A DNA stretch of 64,000 nucleotides from contig NZ_CP126095.1 of NCBI RefSeq assembly GCF_030123105.1, positions 3,968,001 to 4,032,000 of the forward strand. Direction: 5' to 3'. The notes beneath the pieces were generated by a model, which saw only the letters and a list, made by a program, of their open reading frames with translations, ran no database searches and was not told where the DNA came from. A program made the position numbers and the translations under genes. This document shows positions 30,364 through 39,079 of this stretch, piece after piece. Positions within the stretch are counted from its first letter, which is position 1. The number at the start of each line of letters is the position of its first letter. This stretch comes from Paenibacillus sp. G2S3. Its GTDB lineage: Bacteria > Bacillota > Bacilli > Paenibacillales > Paenibacillaceae.

Positions 30364-30382
30364 CGTTTATACCAAGCCTATA

Positions 30383-31003
30383 TTATGTTCCTTTTCGTTT
30401 CCTTGATGAATACTTCCTCACCCACACTGCCAATTCTAACCTATGCTTATACACAAGGATCGCAAAGCTTCCAAGCCATACCCACATGATAGGAGCAGAC
30501 CACAGCCAGATGCACAAATAAACGGAAAGAAGTAGCATTCCGCTAACCACTTGCATACCATCCGATACAGGTGAATTCCCTCTGCTTTTGTACCAACTGC
30601 CGAGCACCTTCAGCACTGCTAGAATGACAGCTAACACTAAAGAGGCTTTGAATCCTGTCAATGCACTCCATACCCCAAAGGTTACGGCAATTGCCTTCCC
30701 ACCTTTTCCTTTAAGAAAGGGAGAGAAGGCATGACCCGCGATGGGAGCTAAAGCTAACGGAATAATGAAATACCCCCGACTATGTTGACTTTCCATTACC
30801 CATAGAAGTGGTAGATACCCTTTTAGAAAATCCAATATAATCCCCAAAATGCCGAATTTATAACCGGACGATTTCCAAAGATTCAAAGCTCCCGGATTAC
30901 CGTCACCAATCTTTTTCAAATTCTTTTTACGCGCTAGACCAAGCCAATAGGAAAACATAAGAGATCCCGACAAAAATAAACCCGCGATCCACAATATTAT
31001 CAT
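30383..31003 (-). CDS. PlsY-like glycerol-3-phosphate acyltransferase paralogue
   Basis: A 206-residue protein with about six membrane helices. PlsY motif 1 appears as IGDGNPGALNLWKSSG (~33-48) and motif 2 as AGHAFSPFLKGKGGKAIAV (~88-107). The third motif is degenerate (YKHRLELAVWVRKY in place of the usual HRxNIxRL). It probably transfers an acyl group from acyl-phosphate to glycerol-3-phosphate or a related glycerol/sugar acceptor. It overlaps the upstream GT2 gene by one base, suggesting a dedicated glycolipid pathway rather than the housekeeping enzyme. Confidence 0.85.
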   Translation of the reverse strand: MIILWIAGLFLSGSLMFSYWLGLARKKNLKKIGDGNPGALNLWKSSGYKFGILGIILDFLKGYLPLLWVMESQHSRGYFIIPLALAPIAGHAFSPFLKGKGGKAIAVTFGVWSALTGFKASLVLAVILAVLKVLGSWYKSRGNSPVSDGMQVVSGMLLLSVYLCIWLWSAPIMWVWLGSFAILVYKHRLELAVWVRKYSSRKRKGT

Positions 31004-32094
31004 TAGTCCCTATGGCCTCCCACCTGGATCTGCCTTCCTTTCCAGCTTACATGCCTCAGAAAAACGACCTGATATATCGAATAAAGCATGATCAAGATAA
31101 AGAAAAGAGTTGCCACCACGTGAAATACAGGAATAACAATGCCAAATACGCCAACATATTTAATAAAATAAAACAGCTGGAACATATAAAGTAGATAACC
31201 AACGAGTAACGGCAATCCCCATGAAGTATTCGCAAAAATAAATACGGTTTCTGAGACGATGAGGCCGACAACCCAAAGCGCGATTGGAATAATGGTCTTC
31301 GGGCTTATCGTTGAAGTGCTTAAGACAGCCCCTTTACTGAAGCCCTCAATTTCACTTTTGATTCCCTTCGGATACATGCGAAACGATACTAAGCCATACC
31401 CGATATAATTGGTGATCGGAACACCTGCCGCAATAAATTTTTCTCCTAAAGACAAATCATCCAGCACTTCAGATCTAATGCTTTGATGGCCATTAACTTT
31501 TTCATAATCCTGCCTTAAAGCCAAAATACACGAACCGTACAGCCCTTTTTTGGCGTTATTCCTTTCAAAAACCGAGGTGAACGTAAAGATCCCCAGCATA
31601 TTCATGATTAAGGCGAGCTTCTCGAACAGCTTTTCTGTATGATGAAAAGGAACTACCGAAATGACACCTTTCGATAGCTCCCTTGCTTTTAATAATGAGG
31701 CCAAGGCGTTAGGCTTCAATCGGATATCCGCATCCAGAAAAGCAAAAATATCGCCCGAGGCCTGTAAATATCCATTCCAAACTGCCCAGCTCTTTCCTGT
31801 CCAGCCTTCTGGGAGACTGCTGTTCGCAATAACCTTAACCCCATAGCTCTCGGCAATTTCTTTCGTCCGATCCTCCGAGAAGTCATCCACCACAATAATT
31901 TCATAAGGTGTAATGGTCTGAGACTGAAGTGAATCGAGCAGAAAGCGCAAATTATATTCTTCATTTCTAGCGGGAATGATGATGGACAATTTCTCCGGTC
32001 CTTGAATAGGCTCGTGATAAGTGGCCAAAGTATTTTTTCTGAACAAAATAAAACCGGAGAGACATCCAGCTCCTATAACTATTAACAACCACAT
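31003..32094 (-). CDS. Membrane-bound GT2 glycosyltransferase (CrtQ-like)
   Basis: A 363-residue GT-A enzyme anchored at both ends: one N-terminal helix, a catalytic domain with SIIIPARNEEYNLRFLLDSL, VVDDFSEDRTKE and the DAD-type metal site LDADIRL (~130), then three C-terminal helices (~255-345). Similar proteins glycosylate carotenoid acids or lipids. No carotenoid genes are nearby; the only partner is the PlsY-like gene that overlaps its stop. Confidence 0.87.
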   Translation of the reverse strand: MWLLIVIGAGCLSGFILFRKNTLATYHEPIQGPEKLSIIIPARNEEYNLRFLLDSLQSQTITPYEIIVVDDFSEDRTKEIAESYGVKVIANSSLPEGWTGKSWAVWNGYLQASGDIFAFLDADIRLKPNALASLLKARELSKGVISVVPFHHTEKLFEKLALIMNMLGIFTFTSVFERNNAKKGLYGSCILALRQDYEKVNGHQSIRSEVLDDLSLGEKFIAAGVPITNYIGYGLVSFRMYPKGIKSEIEGFSKGAVLSTSTISPKTIIPIALWVVGLIVSETVFIFANTSWGLPLLVGYLLYMFQLFYFIKYVGVFGIVIPVFHVVATLFFILIMLYSIYQVVFLRHVSWKGRQIQVGGHRD

Positions 32095-32158
32095 ACGGTT
32101 CCCCCCCTTCTACATCTATATATATGAAGGGTTAGTCCGTAATATATTCATTTCAAAT

Positions 32159-33361
32159 TTAACCTACATTTACTTTAGCTGAGTATTTATTAAGCTTTTC
32201 TGTACAAAACAGCATGACGATAGCGAAAAAAACGATCATCGCAGGGAAAATACCCAATGTAAAATTCGAGGCCAGTAAGCCGATAAACGGCGGTACCAGC
32301 GTGGTACCCGTATAAGCTGTTGCCATCTGAAAGCCCATAATTGACTGAGCATGCTTCTTCCCGAATCGTACAGGGGTTTCATGCAGCATACATGGGAAAA
32401 TAGGGGCTAAACCCAGACCGATAATCATAAACCCTACCAGCGAAACTATCGTTGGAAGCGGTAATACTAAGAGCACTGTACCGATTAAAGCAATGAGCTG
32501 GCCATATCGAATTAGCTGCTTATTACTCATTCTAAACGTAATGAAACCCGTCACCATTCTACCGAAGGTTATCCCTAAATAAAACACCGACACCCATGTC
32601 GCTGCAGTAGATGCAGGGATGTCTTTGATATTTACAAGAAAGCTGCTCCCCCATAACCCCATACTCGTCTCGATGGCAGAATAAAATAAGAAGGTTAACA
32701 TCGCAAGCTTAACTCCTCTTAGTTTCCATGGTTTTGTGTTCTCTCCAGCTTGCTCTAGCTCCGGATCATTGAACTCATGCTCACTTTCAGCATTCGGGCT
32801 GCTGTTGTTTCCAGCCACTCTATCCCATAAAGGCAGCGTAACGAAGAGAATAACAACTAAGCTCAATTGTATGTAAGCAACCGTAAGATAACCTTGCCGC
32901 CACAGACCTTCACCAGAAATAAAAGATCCCATAATAATAGGACCCAGCGTAGCGCCTACTCCCCAGAAACAATGTAACCAGCTCATATGATGGGCTTTAT
33001 AGTGCGTAGCAACATAACTGTTTAATCCAGCATCTACAGATCCCGCACCTAAACCGAGTGGAATTGCAGCAACAATTAGCCACACTAACGAAGGTGACCA
33101 TGCAAAACCAAGTAAAGCTACAGCCGTCATAATACAGCTTATAAGGGTCACTTTTCCCGTACCAAAACGTTTAAGGATTGTACCACTCATCAAACTGGAG
33201 ACAATTGTGCCTACTGCAATAACCATCGAAAGAATTCCAGCAGTACCTAATGACGCATTTAAGTCTAATCTCATTACCGGCCATGCGGATCCAAGCAATG
33301 AATCAGGCAATCCTAAACTAATAAATGCTAAATAAATAATAATAAGAAAAAAAGTAGCCAT
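32159..33361 (-). CDS. MFS transporter (sugar/FucP-like, 12 helices)
   Basis: A 400-residue transporter with 12 predicted membrane helices and a hydrophilic central loop (~190-215, rich in Asn, Ser and Glu). The opening IYLAFISLGLPDSLLGSAWPVM and the VDAGLNSYVATHY block in helix 4/5 resemble the FucP/YbjJ-like group that moves sugars or sugar derivatives. It is 19 bp downstream of the ROK regulator, so it is probably induced by the ligand sensed by that protein. Confidence 0.88.
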   Translation of the reverse strand: MATFFLIIIYLAFISLGLPDSLLGSAWPVMRLDLNASLGTAGILSMVIAVGTIVSSLMSGTILKRFGTGKVTLISCIMTAVALLGFAWSPSLVWLIVAAIPLGLGAGSVDAGLNSYVATHYKAHHMSWLHCFWGVGATLGPIIMGSFISGEGLWRQGYLTVAYIQLSLVVILFVTLPLWDRVAGNNSSPNAESEHEFNDPELEQAGENTKPWKLRGVKLAMLTFLFYSAIETSMGLWGSSFLVNIKDIPASTAATWVSVFYLGITFGRMVTGFITFRMSNKQLIRYGQLIALIGTVLLVLPLPTIVSLVGFMIIGLGLAPIFPCMLHETPVRFGKKHAQSIMGFQMATAYTGTTLVPPFIGLLASNFTLGIFPAMIVFFAIVMLFCTEKLNKYSAKVNVG

Positions 33362-33380
33362 TGTTATCTCCTTAATGGTT

Positions 33381-34409
33381 CTAATCTATTTGTTGTGAAA
33401 CTAATAAACCTAATCCAAGGCTTTGTAATCCATTCAGATAATCATGCTTCAAGTCACTTACCGCTAACTCTGGAAGATGTTCCTTTGGAACGTATGTAGC
33501 AGTTCGCTCAGCGATTTGATTAAGCATAGCTGGAGCTAATTCATCCTCACAAAAAATAATATAATGCGGATTCAAAATTGAGGTGATCGTAGCCACTAGT
33601 CGACTAATCGCATCCACTTTATGGTCCGCCTGCATGCTTGATCCACCCTGATCTCCAGTTAATGCTTCTATGAAATTTTGATTGTCATACTGGGGCATAA
33701 ATTGAACCTCCCCTGAAAAAAACGTCTTTCCTCGAACAATTTCACCATTAACCGCTATCCCAGCTCCCGGTCCGTTTTTCCCTAAATACAGATACATCAG
33801 AGAAATATTCTCTTTCAAATTTCTTTGGGTCATATAACCGATTACAGCGGCATTCATATCATTTTCCACGATTGTCGGGATAGAGAGCTGATCTTCAATA
33901 CATCTTTTCAGATCTAGATTCTGATATTTCGGATAACCTGGGATCAGAAAAATCTTCCCATGTTTAACCGCGCCTGGAACACCAATCGCCACAGATTGAA
34001 TCTTTGGATTGGCCTTTTTTTCACCTTCAATAAACGAGACCAGTGTACTAACATCTTCCTCAAGAATACTAGGCAAATTCCCTTCTTTTATTACCTCACC
34101 AATGCAATTATAGATGGTATAGTTTGTTTCGTTTTTTTCCAAAAAAATAGCCATCCCTAATCGATAATTCGGATTATAGGCGTATCTTATTGCCCTTCTT
34201 CCGCCACTTGACTCATCAAGGCCGATAATCGTTACTTCCCCTGCCTCTTCCATCTGCATCAGAAATTTACTGACCGTTGGAAAACTGTATTGTAATCTTT
34301 GACTTAACTCCGCCTTCGTAGCTCTTCCTAATTCTAATAATGCTGTTCGAATATTTCGAATAATTTCAGATTTGAGCTGCTGTGAAGGAAGTCTTTTATC
34401 ACTTGTCAT
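33381..34409 (-). CDS. ROK-family transcriptional repressor (NagC/XylR type)
   Basis: An N-terminal winged HTH (RNIRTALLELGRATKAELSQRLQYSFPTVSKFLMQMEEAG) precedes a ROK sugar-kinase-like domain: AIGVPGAVKHGKIFLIPG, VENDMNAAVIGYM and LGKNGPGAGIAVNGEIVRGKTFFSGEVQ. The Cys-rich zinc motif common in ROK proteins (CxCGxxGC) is absent; the equivalent stretch is FMPQYDNQNFIEA. I start at the second ATG (34409, MTSDKRL), which has GGTGGGAG before it; the earlier ATG (34430) lies inside the operator palindrome. Probably represses itself and the MFS gene. Confidence 0.88.
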   Translation of the reverse strand: MTSDKRLPSQQLKSEIIRNIRTALLELGRATKAELSQRLQYSFPTVSKFLMQMEEAGEVTIIGLDESSGGRRAIRYAYNPNYRLGMAIFLEKNETNYTIYNCIGEVIKEGNLPSILEEDVSTLVSFIEGEKKANPKIQSVAIGVPGAVKHGKIFLIPGYPKYQNLDLKRCIEDQLSIPTIVENDMNAAVIGYMTQRNLKENISLMYLYLGKNGPGAGIAVNGEIVRGKTFFSGEVQFMPQYDNQNFIEALTGDQGGSSMQADHKVDAISRLVATITSILNPHYIIFCEDELAPAMLNQIAERTATYVPKEHLPELAVSDLKHDYLNGLQSLGLGLLVSQQID

Positions 34410-34420
34410 GGCTCTCCCAC

Positions 34421-34472
34421 CTATAGTCATACTGACTTATTAAATGCGTTTAATAAGTCAGTATGACTATAG
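34421..34472. promoter_or_regulatory. 52-bp perfect palindrome, probable ROK operator
   Basis: A 24-bp arm beginning CTATAGTCATACTGAC is repeated exactly inverted around the 4-base centre TGCG (34445-34448). It lies directly upstream of the ROK start. Confidence 0.8.
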
Positions 34473-34574
34473 CAGTAATGCTTCCTAACGACAACATAAA
34501 TTTTGGATGATGACCCTTCTGAAGCTCCCAAATAAATAAGGAGGCATGAGAAGCCCCCCCAATCATTAACAAAT

Positions 34575-35090
34575 TCAAAGCCTTTGCAGGATTCGTTCCC
34601 ATCTTCCAGGATGACTATCGTCTAAGTACACCGGTTGAAATCCTAATTTCAAATAAATGCGGATGGCGGGCAGTCTGAAATCATCGGTTTCTAAACATGC
34701 CACCGTTCCCCCTGATTCTCTTATTTTGTGCAAAACAGCAAGACTCACAGCATAACCGAGACCTTTACCAGAATATTCTGGAAGCACCCCAACCATATGC
34801 AAGTACCAGTTCTTATCGTCCTCACTCCCCGCCTCCCAGGCCGTAGCTGTCGCTACAGGCTGATCCCCGCGGCAAATGAACAACAAACGATCATAATAAA
34901 ACGGTACATGATCACTGATTTTATGAGCAAATTTAACTTCCCTTGTAAAAGAATGGCGTATAAGCTCTTCCCAGTTCCGTTCATCATCCGGCTCGAAATG
35001 ACGCATTCGATACCCGGTTGGACAGTGAAAAACAGGCAAGTCGGACAGTATTTCTTTTTTCATTACCAGTTTGGAAAGGGCCTGATCCAC
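34575..35090 (-). CDS. GNAT-family acetyltransferase
   Basis: A 171-residue GNAT protein: acetyl-CoA loop VLPEYSGKGLGYAVSLAVLH (~98-117) and the final strand IRIYLKLGFQPVYLDD. It is the last gene of the sugar importer/oxidoreductase operon (2 bp after the Gfo/Idh/MocA gene). It may acetylate the imported sugar or an inhibitor; the acceptor is unknown. Confidence 0.85.
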   Translation of the reverse strand: MDQALSKLVMKKEILSDLPVFHCPTGYRMRHFEPDDERNWEELIRHSFTREVKFAHKISDHVPFYYDRLLFICRGDQPVATATAWEAGSEDDKNWYLHMVGVLPEYSGKGLGYAVSLAVLHKIRESGGTVACLETDDFRLPAIRIYLKLGFQPVYLDDSHPGRWERILQRL

Positions 35091-35092
35091 CG

Positions 35093-36295
35093 TTAATTCC
35101 TCACTCTCGCTCTAAAATCAGGAAAGGCTATTGCTTTCCCACCATTCTCTACAGATTCCATAGACAATGTAAACACAGAGCTCCAAGTAACGGCATCATA
35201 AACGTCCACCGAAGGGGTTCGATCCTCCTGAATGGCAGAAATGAATTCCTCAAGCACCATAAAATCACCTCCGCCATGTTTCGTCCCAGCGGCGAATTCG
35301 CCCCATTTCATCCATGTTGGATGATCATAGAGTGGCTGATAGCTGCTTAACGGCTCCCACATTTCCTCTCCATCCGCTATATTTTTGGGCGAGAGATTCT
35401 TGAACCAGATCAAATCTTCTTCTTGCTGATGGCGGCCAGTAATGTACGCTCCTTCAGTTCCTTGCAGCAAATAATGGGTTTTATTATGGGGTCGTACAGA
35501 GCTCCAATCTACACGCAGCTCAATTAACACACCCTTTTCCGTTTGGATGACCGCAACCGCACTATCGCCTTGCCGCCAGAAACCTTCCCGCGCTGCTGGG
35601 TGATCTTTTCCATAATGCTCTCCGAAATAATATTGTAAGGATCTAGATTTGGAAACAAAAGACGAGACGCTTTTTAAGCGATCACCCTCAGGCTTATTGA
35701 GGTTAATCCATTGCGCAACTGGACCTATCGAATGCGTCGGATAATTGATCCCGTTATATTGCTGATGTAATTGCCCCCGCCAAGTCAGAGAGCCATCCGG
35801 ATGATGAGTCAAATGACGTAAATCATGGATATATCCGCCTTCCAGATAAGTAATCTCACCGAACATGCCTTGATCCGCCATATGTTTAATCGTTAGATTT
35901 GAGCGCGAGAAGCAGTAATTTTCAGACATCATATATTTAAGTCCGGTTTGTTCAACAGTTTCGATAAGCTCCCAAGCTTCCTCTAAAGATTGGATCGAAA
36001 TCACTTCGCTTAGGACATGCTTACCCGCTTTTAAAGCATCAATGGATTGTCTGGCATGCAAATGCATGGGGCTTAATATAAAAACCGCATCTATCGCTGA
36101 ATCTTTTAGCATTTCATGATAATCCCGATACGTTCGGATTTCCGGAAATTTCTCTTTCCATTGATTGAGCACCCACTCATTCAAGTCACAAGTGGCGGTC
36201 AAATGTATTCGATCTGATAGAGAGTACAGTGCATTCATAAAACTGGCTCCACGATTTCCACCTACGATCGCTAATCTTACTGGCTGACGATTCAT
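35093..36295 (-). CDS. Gfo/Idh/MocA-family oxidoreductase
   Basis: A 400-residue NAD(P)-dependent oxidoreductase of the sugar/inositol dehydrogenase superfamily. The Rossmann fold begins LAIVGGNRGASFM (~8-20); the active-site Lys-Pro of the EKP motif is replaced by SEVI (HVLSEVISIQSLEEAW, ~92-107), and a downstream block reads GGYIHDLRHLTHHPDGSLTWRG with several His. The missing EKP Lys suggests non-standard chemistry, for example a glycoside oxidation-elimination enzyme, but this is inference. Co-operonic with the importer and metallophosphoesterase. Confidence 0.87.
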   Translation of the reverse strand: MNRQPVRLAIVGGNRGASFMNALYSLSDRIHLTATCDLNEWVLNQWKEKFPEIRTYRDYHEMLKDSAIDAVFILSPMHLHARQSIDALKAGKHVLSEVISIQSLEEAWELIETVEQTGLKYMMSENYCFSRSNLTIKHMADQGMFGEITYLEGGYIHDLRHLTHHPDGSLTWRGQLHQQYNGINYPTHSIGPVAQWINLNKPEGDRLKSVSSFVSKSRSLQYYFGEHYGKDHPAAREGFWRQGDSAVAVIQTEKGVLIELRVDWSSVRPHNKTHYLLQGTEGAYITGRHQQEEDLIWFKNLSPKNIADGEEMWEPLSSYQPLYDHPTWMKWGEFAAGTKHGGGDFMVLEEFISAIQEDRTPSVDVYDAVTWSSVFTLSMESVENGGKAIAFPDFRARVRN

Positions 36296-36297
36296 TG

Positions 36298-37152
36298 CTA
36301 ATCCACCTGCTTTCTGTCCATTAGAAGTCGATTGATGATTAGTTCCTGATCTCTCGTCTCCCCTTCGGCCTGCGGATATTTTTCATAATCAAAAATGCTG
36401 AAGGTAAATAATGAAGACCATTTACTCAATTGCTCGCTAGCCAGATTCACCATCTCTAGCCTGATTTCATCTTCAAGCACAGTAAGGATTCGAGCAGCAG
36501 GAATATCCAGAATAGAGGCCGTTTGAATGAAATTCCAGTTTTCTTTTCTAACGATAGAATGTACATGATTATGGCCGTTGAAATAAAAACCCACACCTTG
36601 CCATTGCTTCAATATCGGCCAAATATCTAAGCTGGGATCCAGTGACATCATTGGCTCGGTGGATCTAGCCGTCGTATTATACAGAGGGTGATGGCCGAAG
36701 ACGAATAAAGGCTTTTCCGATTTTCGCTTCATTTGTGCTTCGAGCCAGGCTAGCTGTTCATCATCCAGCGTTCCGCTCCAATCGTCACGATTTTCCCGTG
36801 CGGTATCCAGCAGTATTATGATCGCATTTCTCTCTTCAATAACACTGTATCGCTGCTGCCGGGTGACGGAAAGGATCTCTTCCTTAGGATAAGTGTACGT
36901 ATCATGATTGCCAAGAACATGTAGAAAACGCCTAGGTTGCTTGCTGTCCTTAATCTTACCCAGGATATAATTAAACTCGCTAAATTCTCCTGCATGCACC
37001 ATATCTCCCACGGAAACATGATAATCGGCTGGGATGGACAAGAATAGATTCATAAATTGCTCGTAAAAAGCATCTCGTGCCTCTTTAATCAAAACCTTGT
37101 TGTTTAACAATTCGTCCGGATAATGTAAGTCCCCGATAATCGCCAGCCTCAT
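36298..37152 (-). CDS. Calcineurin-like metallophosphoesterase
   Basis: A 284-residue cytoplasmic enzyme with all five motif blocks of the family: GDLHY (~7), GDMVH (~48), GNHDTYTY (~81), GHHPLYN (~153) and GHNHVHS (~200), which together ligate the two metals. No signal peptide. Placed between the importer permeases and the oxidoreductase, it may release phosphate from an imported sugar-phosphate or glycerophospho-sugar. Substrate not determined. Confidence 0.92.
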   Translation of the reverse strand: MRLAIIGDLHYPDELLNNKVLIKEARDAFYEQFMNLFLSIPADYHVSVGDMVHAGEFSEFNYILGKIKDSKQPRRFLHVLGNHDTYTYPKEEILSVTRQQRYSVIEERNAIIILLDTARENRDDWSGTLDDEQLAWLEAQMKRKSEKPLFVFGHHPLYNTTARSTEPMMSLDPSLDIWPILKQWQGVGFYFNGHNHVHSIVRKENWNFIQTASILDIPAARILTVLEDEIRLEMVNLASEQLSKWSSLFTFSIFDYEKYPQAEGETRDQELIINRLLMDRKQVD

Positions 37153-37164
37153 AAATGCCTCCTC

Positions 37165-38082
37165 CTAACCTTTAATACCAGAGCTCATAAAGCTACCTAT
37201 CACTTGCCGCTGGAACAATAAAAATCCAATCATTAAGGGTGCTGAAACAATTAGCGTAGCCGCGCAGACATCAGACCACTGTGCACCAGATTCCGTGGCC
37301 TTTGCAAACATCGCCAATCCTACAGTTAATAAGCGATTCTCCTCCGAATTGGTTACAATGAGCGGCCACAGGAAATCATTCCAATGAAAGCTGACCGACA
37401 CAATGGCAAAGGACACATAAATCGGGCGTGACAGTGGAACATAGATTCTTGAAAGAATATGCAGGCGTGAGGCGCCTTCCACCCGGGCAGCTTCATCGAG
37501 CTCAAAGGGTAATTGCTTGAAGGACTGCCTTAACAGAAACACTCCAAAGGAGGTGGCAAAGTAAGGAAGCATAATCCCCAGCTTGGTATCCAGCAGACCC
37601 ATTTCGTTCAATACCTGATAGTTGGAAAAGATAAGTACATCCGGCGGCACCATAATTTGCACCAAAAATAACATGAATAACAGATCTTTCAAGGCGAATC
37701 GTACCCGTGCGAAAGCATAAGCAGCCATCGTCATCGTAACCAGTTGCACAGCTAGAACAACACCGCACACAAGCAATGTATTCATTAAAAATCGTCCAAA
37801 AGGCGCTCCATTCCAGACATGAATCAGATTCTCAAACGTCCAGCCCCAAGACCATCCCGAATCAATAGCGACATCTTTGGGCAGAAAAGCCGTTCTAACC
37901 ACCCATAGGAAGGGAATGATCCAGACCGCGGCAAAAGCAAATCCAACCGCATGCCACAGGATCTGCTGGATTCGGCGCTTCGTTTTTTCTGAGTTCAACG
38001 TGCGTTCCTCTTCTAAAGCTTTACGGGTATTCTGCCTCAATACTAAGGGCAGCTTTAGTGGATTATCCTCCATGGATTCCAC
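37165..38082 (-). CDS. Carbohydrate ABC importer permease, MalG-type
   Basis: A 305-residue permease with six membrane helices and the EAA loop EAARVEGASRLHILSRIYVPLSRP (~200-224). A charged N-terminal extension of ~40 residues precedes helix 1; the start could lie further in. It follows the MalF-type gene by 3 bp. The ATPase is not encoded here and is probably shared (MsmX-like). Confidence 0.93.
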   Translation of the reverse strand: MESMEDNPLKLPLVLRQNTRKALEEERTLNSEKTKRRIQQILWHAVGFAFAAVWIIPFLWVVRTAFLPKDVAIDSGWSWGWTFENLIHVWNGAPFGRFLMNTLLVCGVVLAVQLVTMTMAAYAFARVRFALKDLLFMLFLVQIMVPPDVLIFSNYQVLNEMGLLDTKLGIMLPYFATSFGVFLLRQSFKQLPFELDEAARVEGASRLHILSRIYVPLSRPIYVSFAIVSVSFHWNDFLWPLIVTNSEENRLLTVGLAMFAKATESGAQWSDVCAATLIVSAPLMIGFLLFQRQVIGSFMSSGIKG

Positions 38083-38085
38083 CTC

Positions 38086-38985
38086 CTATTCATAATGGAT
38101 TTTCCGATCCCAGCCAAAAAACTGCAGAGAGGAAATAAGGAGCAAAAGCACGATCATGACCACCGTCATCGATGCAGCCATCCCTTGATCGTAGAAATTA
38201 AAGGTGGACTCGTAGATATAATAAAGCAGCAGATTGCTCGCATTATTCGGACCACCCTTTGTCATAATCCAGAGATGGTCCACCAGCTTAAAAGAATTGG
38301 TTATCGCCACAACGGCCACGAACAACGTAGTTGGCATCGTGAGCGGAATTGTGATTCTACGAATGGAAGTGAACGTACCGACTCCGCTTACTGCAGCCGC
38401 TTCATATAAATCCTTGGGAATCTGCTGCATTCCTGCTAAGTAAAAAATCATAAAATACCCGGCTTCTTTCCAGATCATCATGATTACTAATGCACCCATC
38501 ACCGTATCAGGTGTTCCGAGCAAATTCACAGGCTGATCTGCGATCCATGAAGCCAATCTGGCAAAGAGCCCAAAATGAGGGGTATACAGAAACAACCAGA
38601 TGTTCGCCACAGCGATCATCGGGATCATATTCGGATAGAAAAATGAAAGACGTGCCAGTCCCCGCCCTTTTATCGCCTTGTCGGCAAACAGTGCCATCAA
38701 GAAAGCCAAAGCCAATGAAGTGGGTACTGTGCCAATGGCGAACCATATATTGTTACTGAACACCTTCATAAAGACATTGTCGTGCAATAGATTAGCGTAA
38801 TTGTCAAAACCGACAAACAAAGGCTCAGGAGTCGCCAAATTTTTCTCATAAAAGCTAAGCCAAAACGATTTAAACATAGGGTAATAAGTAAACAAGCAAA
38901 GAAAGAGCAGCGAAGGCAACACAAGTCCCCAGCCGAATCCGTTTCGTCTAAGCCTCTCACTCCATCCGGCATTCATACCATTCAA
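38086..38985 (-). CDS. Carbohydrate ABC importer permease, MalF-type
   Basis: A 299-residue six-helix permease with the EAA loop EAAAVSGVGTFTSIRRITIPLTMP (~190-213) and the typical LVDHLWIMTKGGPNNAS segment after it. First permease after the binding-protein gene, from which it is separated by a hairpin. Confidence 0.94.
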   Translation of the reverse strand: MNGMNAGWSERLRRNGFGWGLVLPSLLFLCLFTYYPMFKSFWLSFYEKNLATPEPLFVGFDNYANLLHDNVFMKVFSNNIWFAIGTVPTSLALAFLMALFADKAIKGRGLARLSFFYPNMIPMIAVANIWLFLYTPHFGLFARLASWIADQPVNLLGTPDTVMGALVIMMIWKEAGYFMIFYLAGMQQIPKDLYEAAAVSGVGTFTSIRRITIPLTMPTTLFVAVVAITNSFKLVDHLWIMTKGGPNNASNLLLYYIYESTFNFYDQGMAASMTVVMIVLLLLISSLQFFGWDRKIHYE

Positions 38986-39029
38986 TCCTTCCGTGTTTAA
39001 GGTTTCTACGATTAATGAATAAAGTAATG

Positions 39030-39062
39030 ACGCCAGAACAAGCTACCAAGCTGTCCTGGCGT
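39030..39062 (-). terminator. Intra-operon hairpin between binding protein and permeases
   Basis: ACGCCAG (39030-39036) pairs with CTGGCGT (39056-39062), with inner pairing (ACAAGCT/AGCTGT) and no T tract; probably lowers permease expression relative to the binding protein and stabilises its mRNA. Confidence 0.65.
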
Positions 39063-39079
39063 ATTCCATACCTCAAAGC

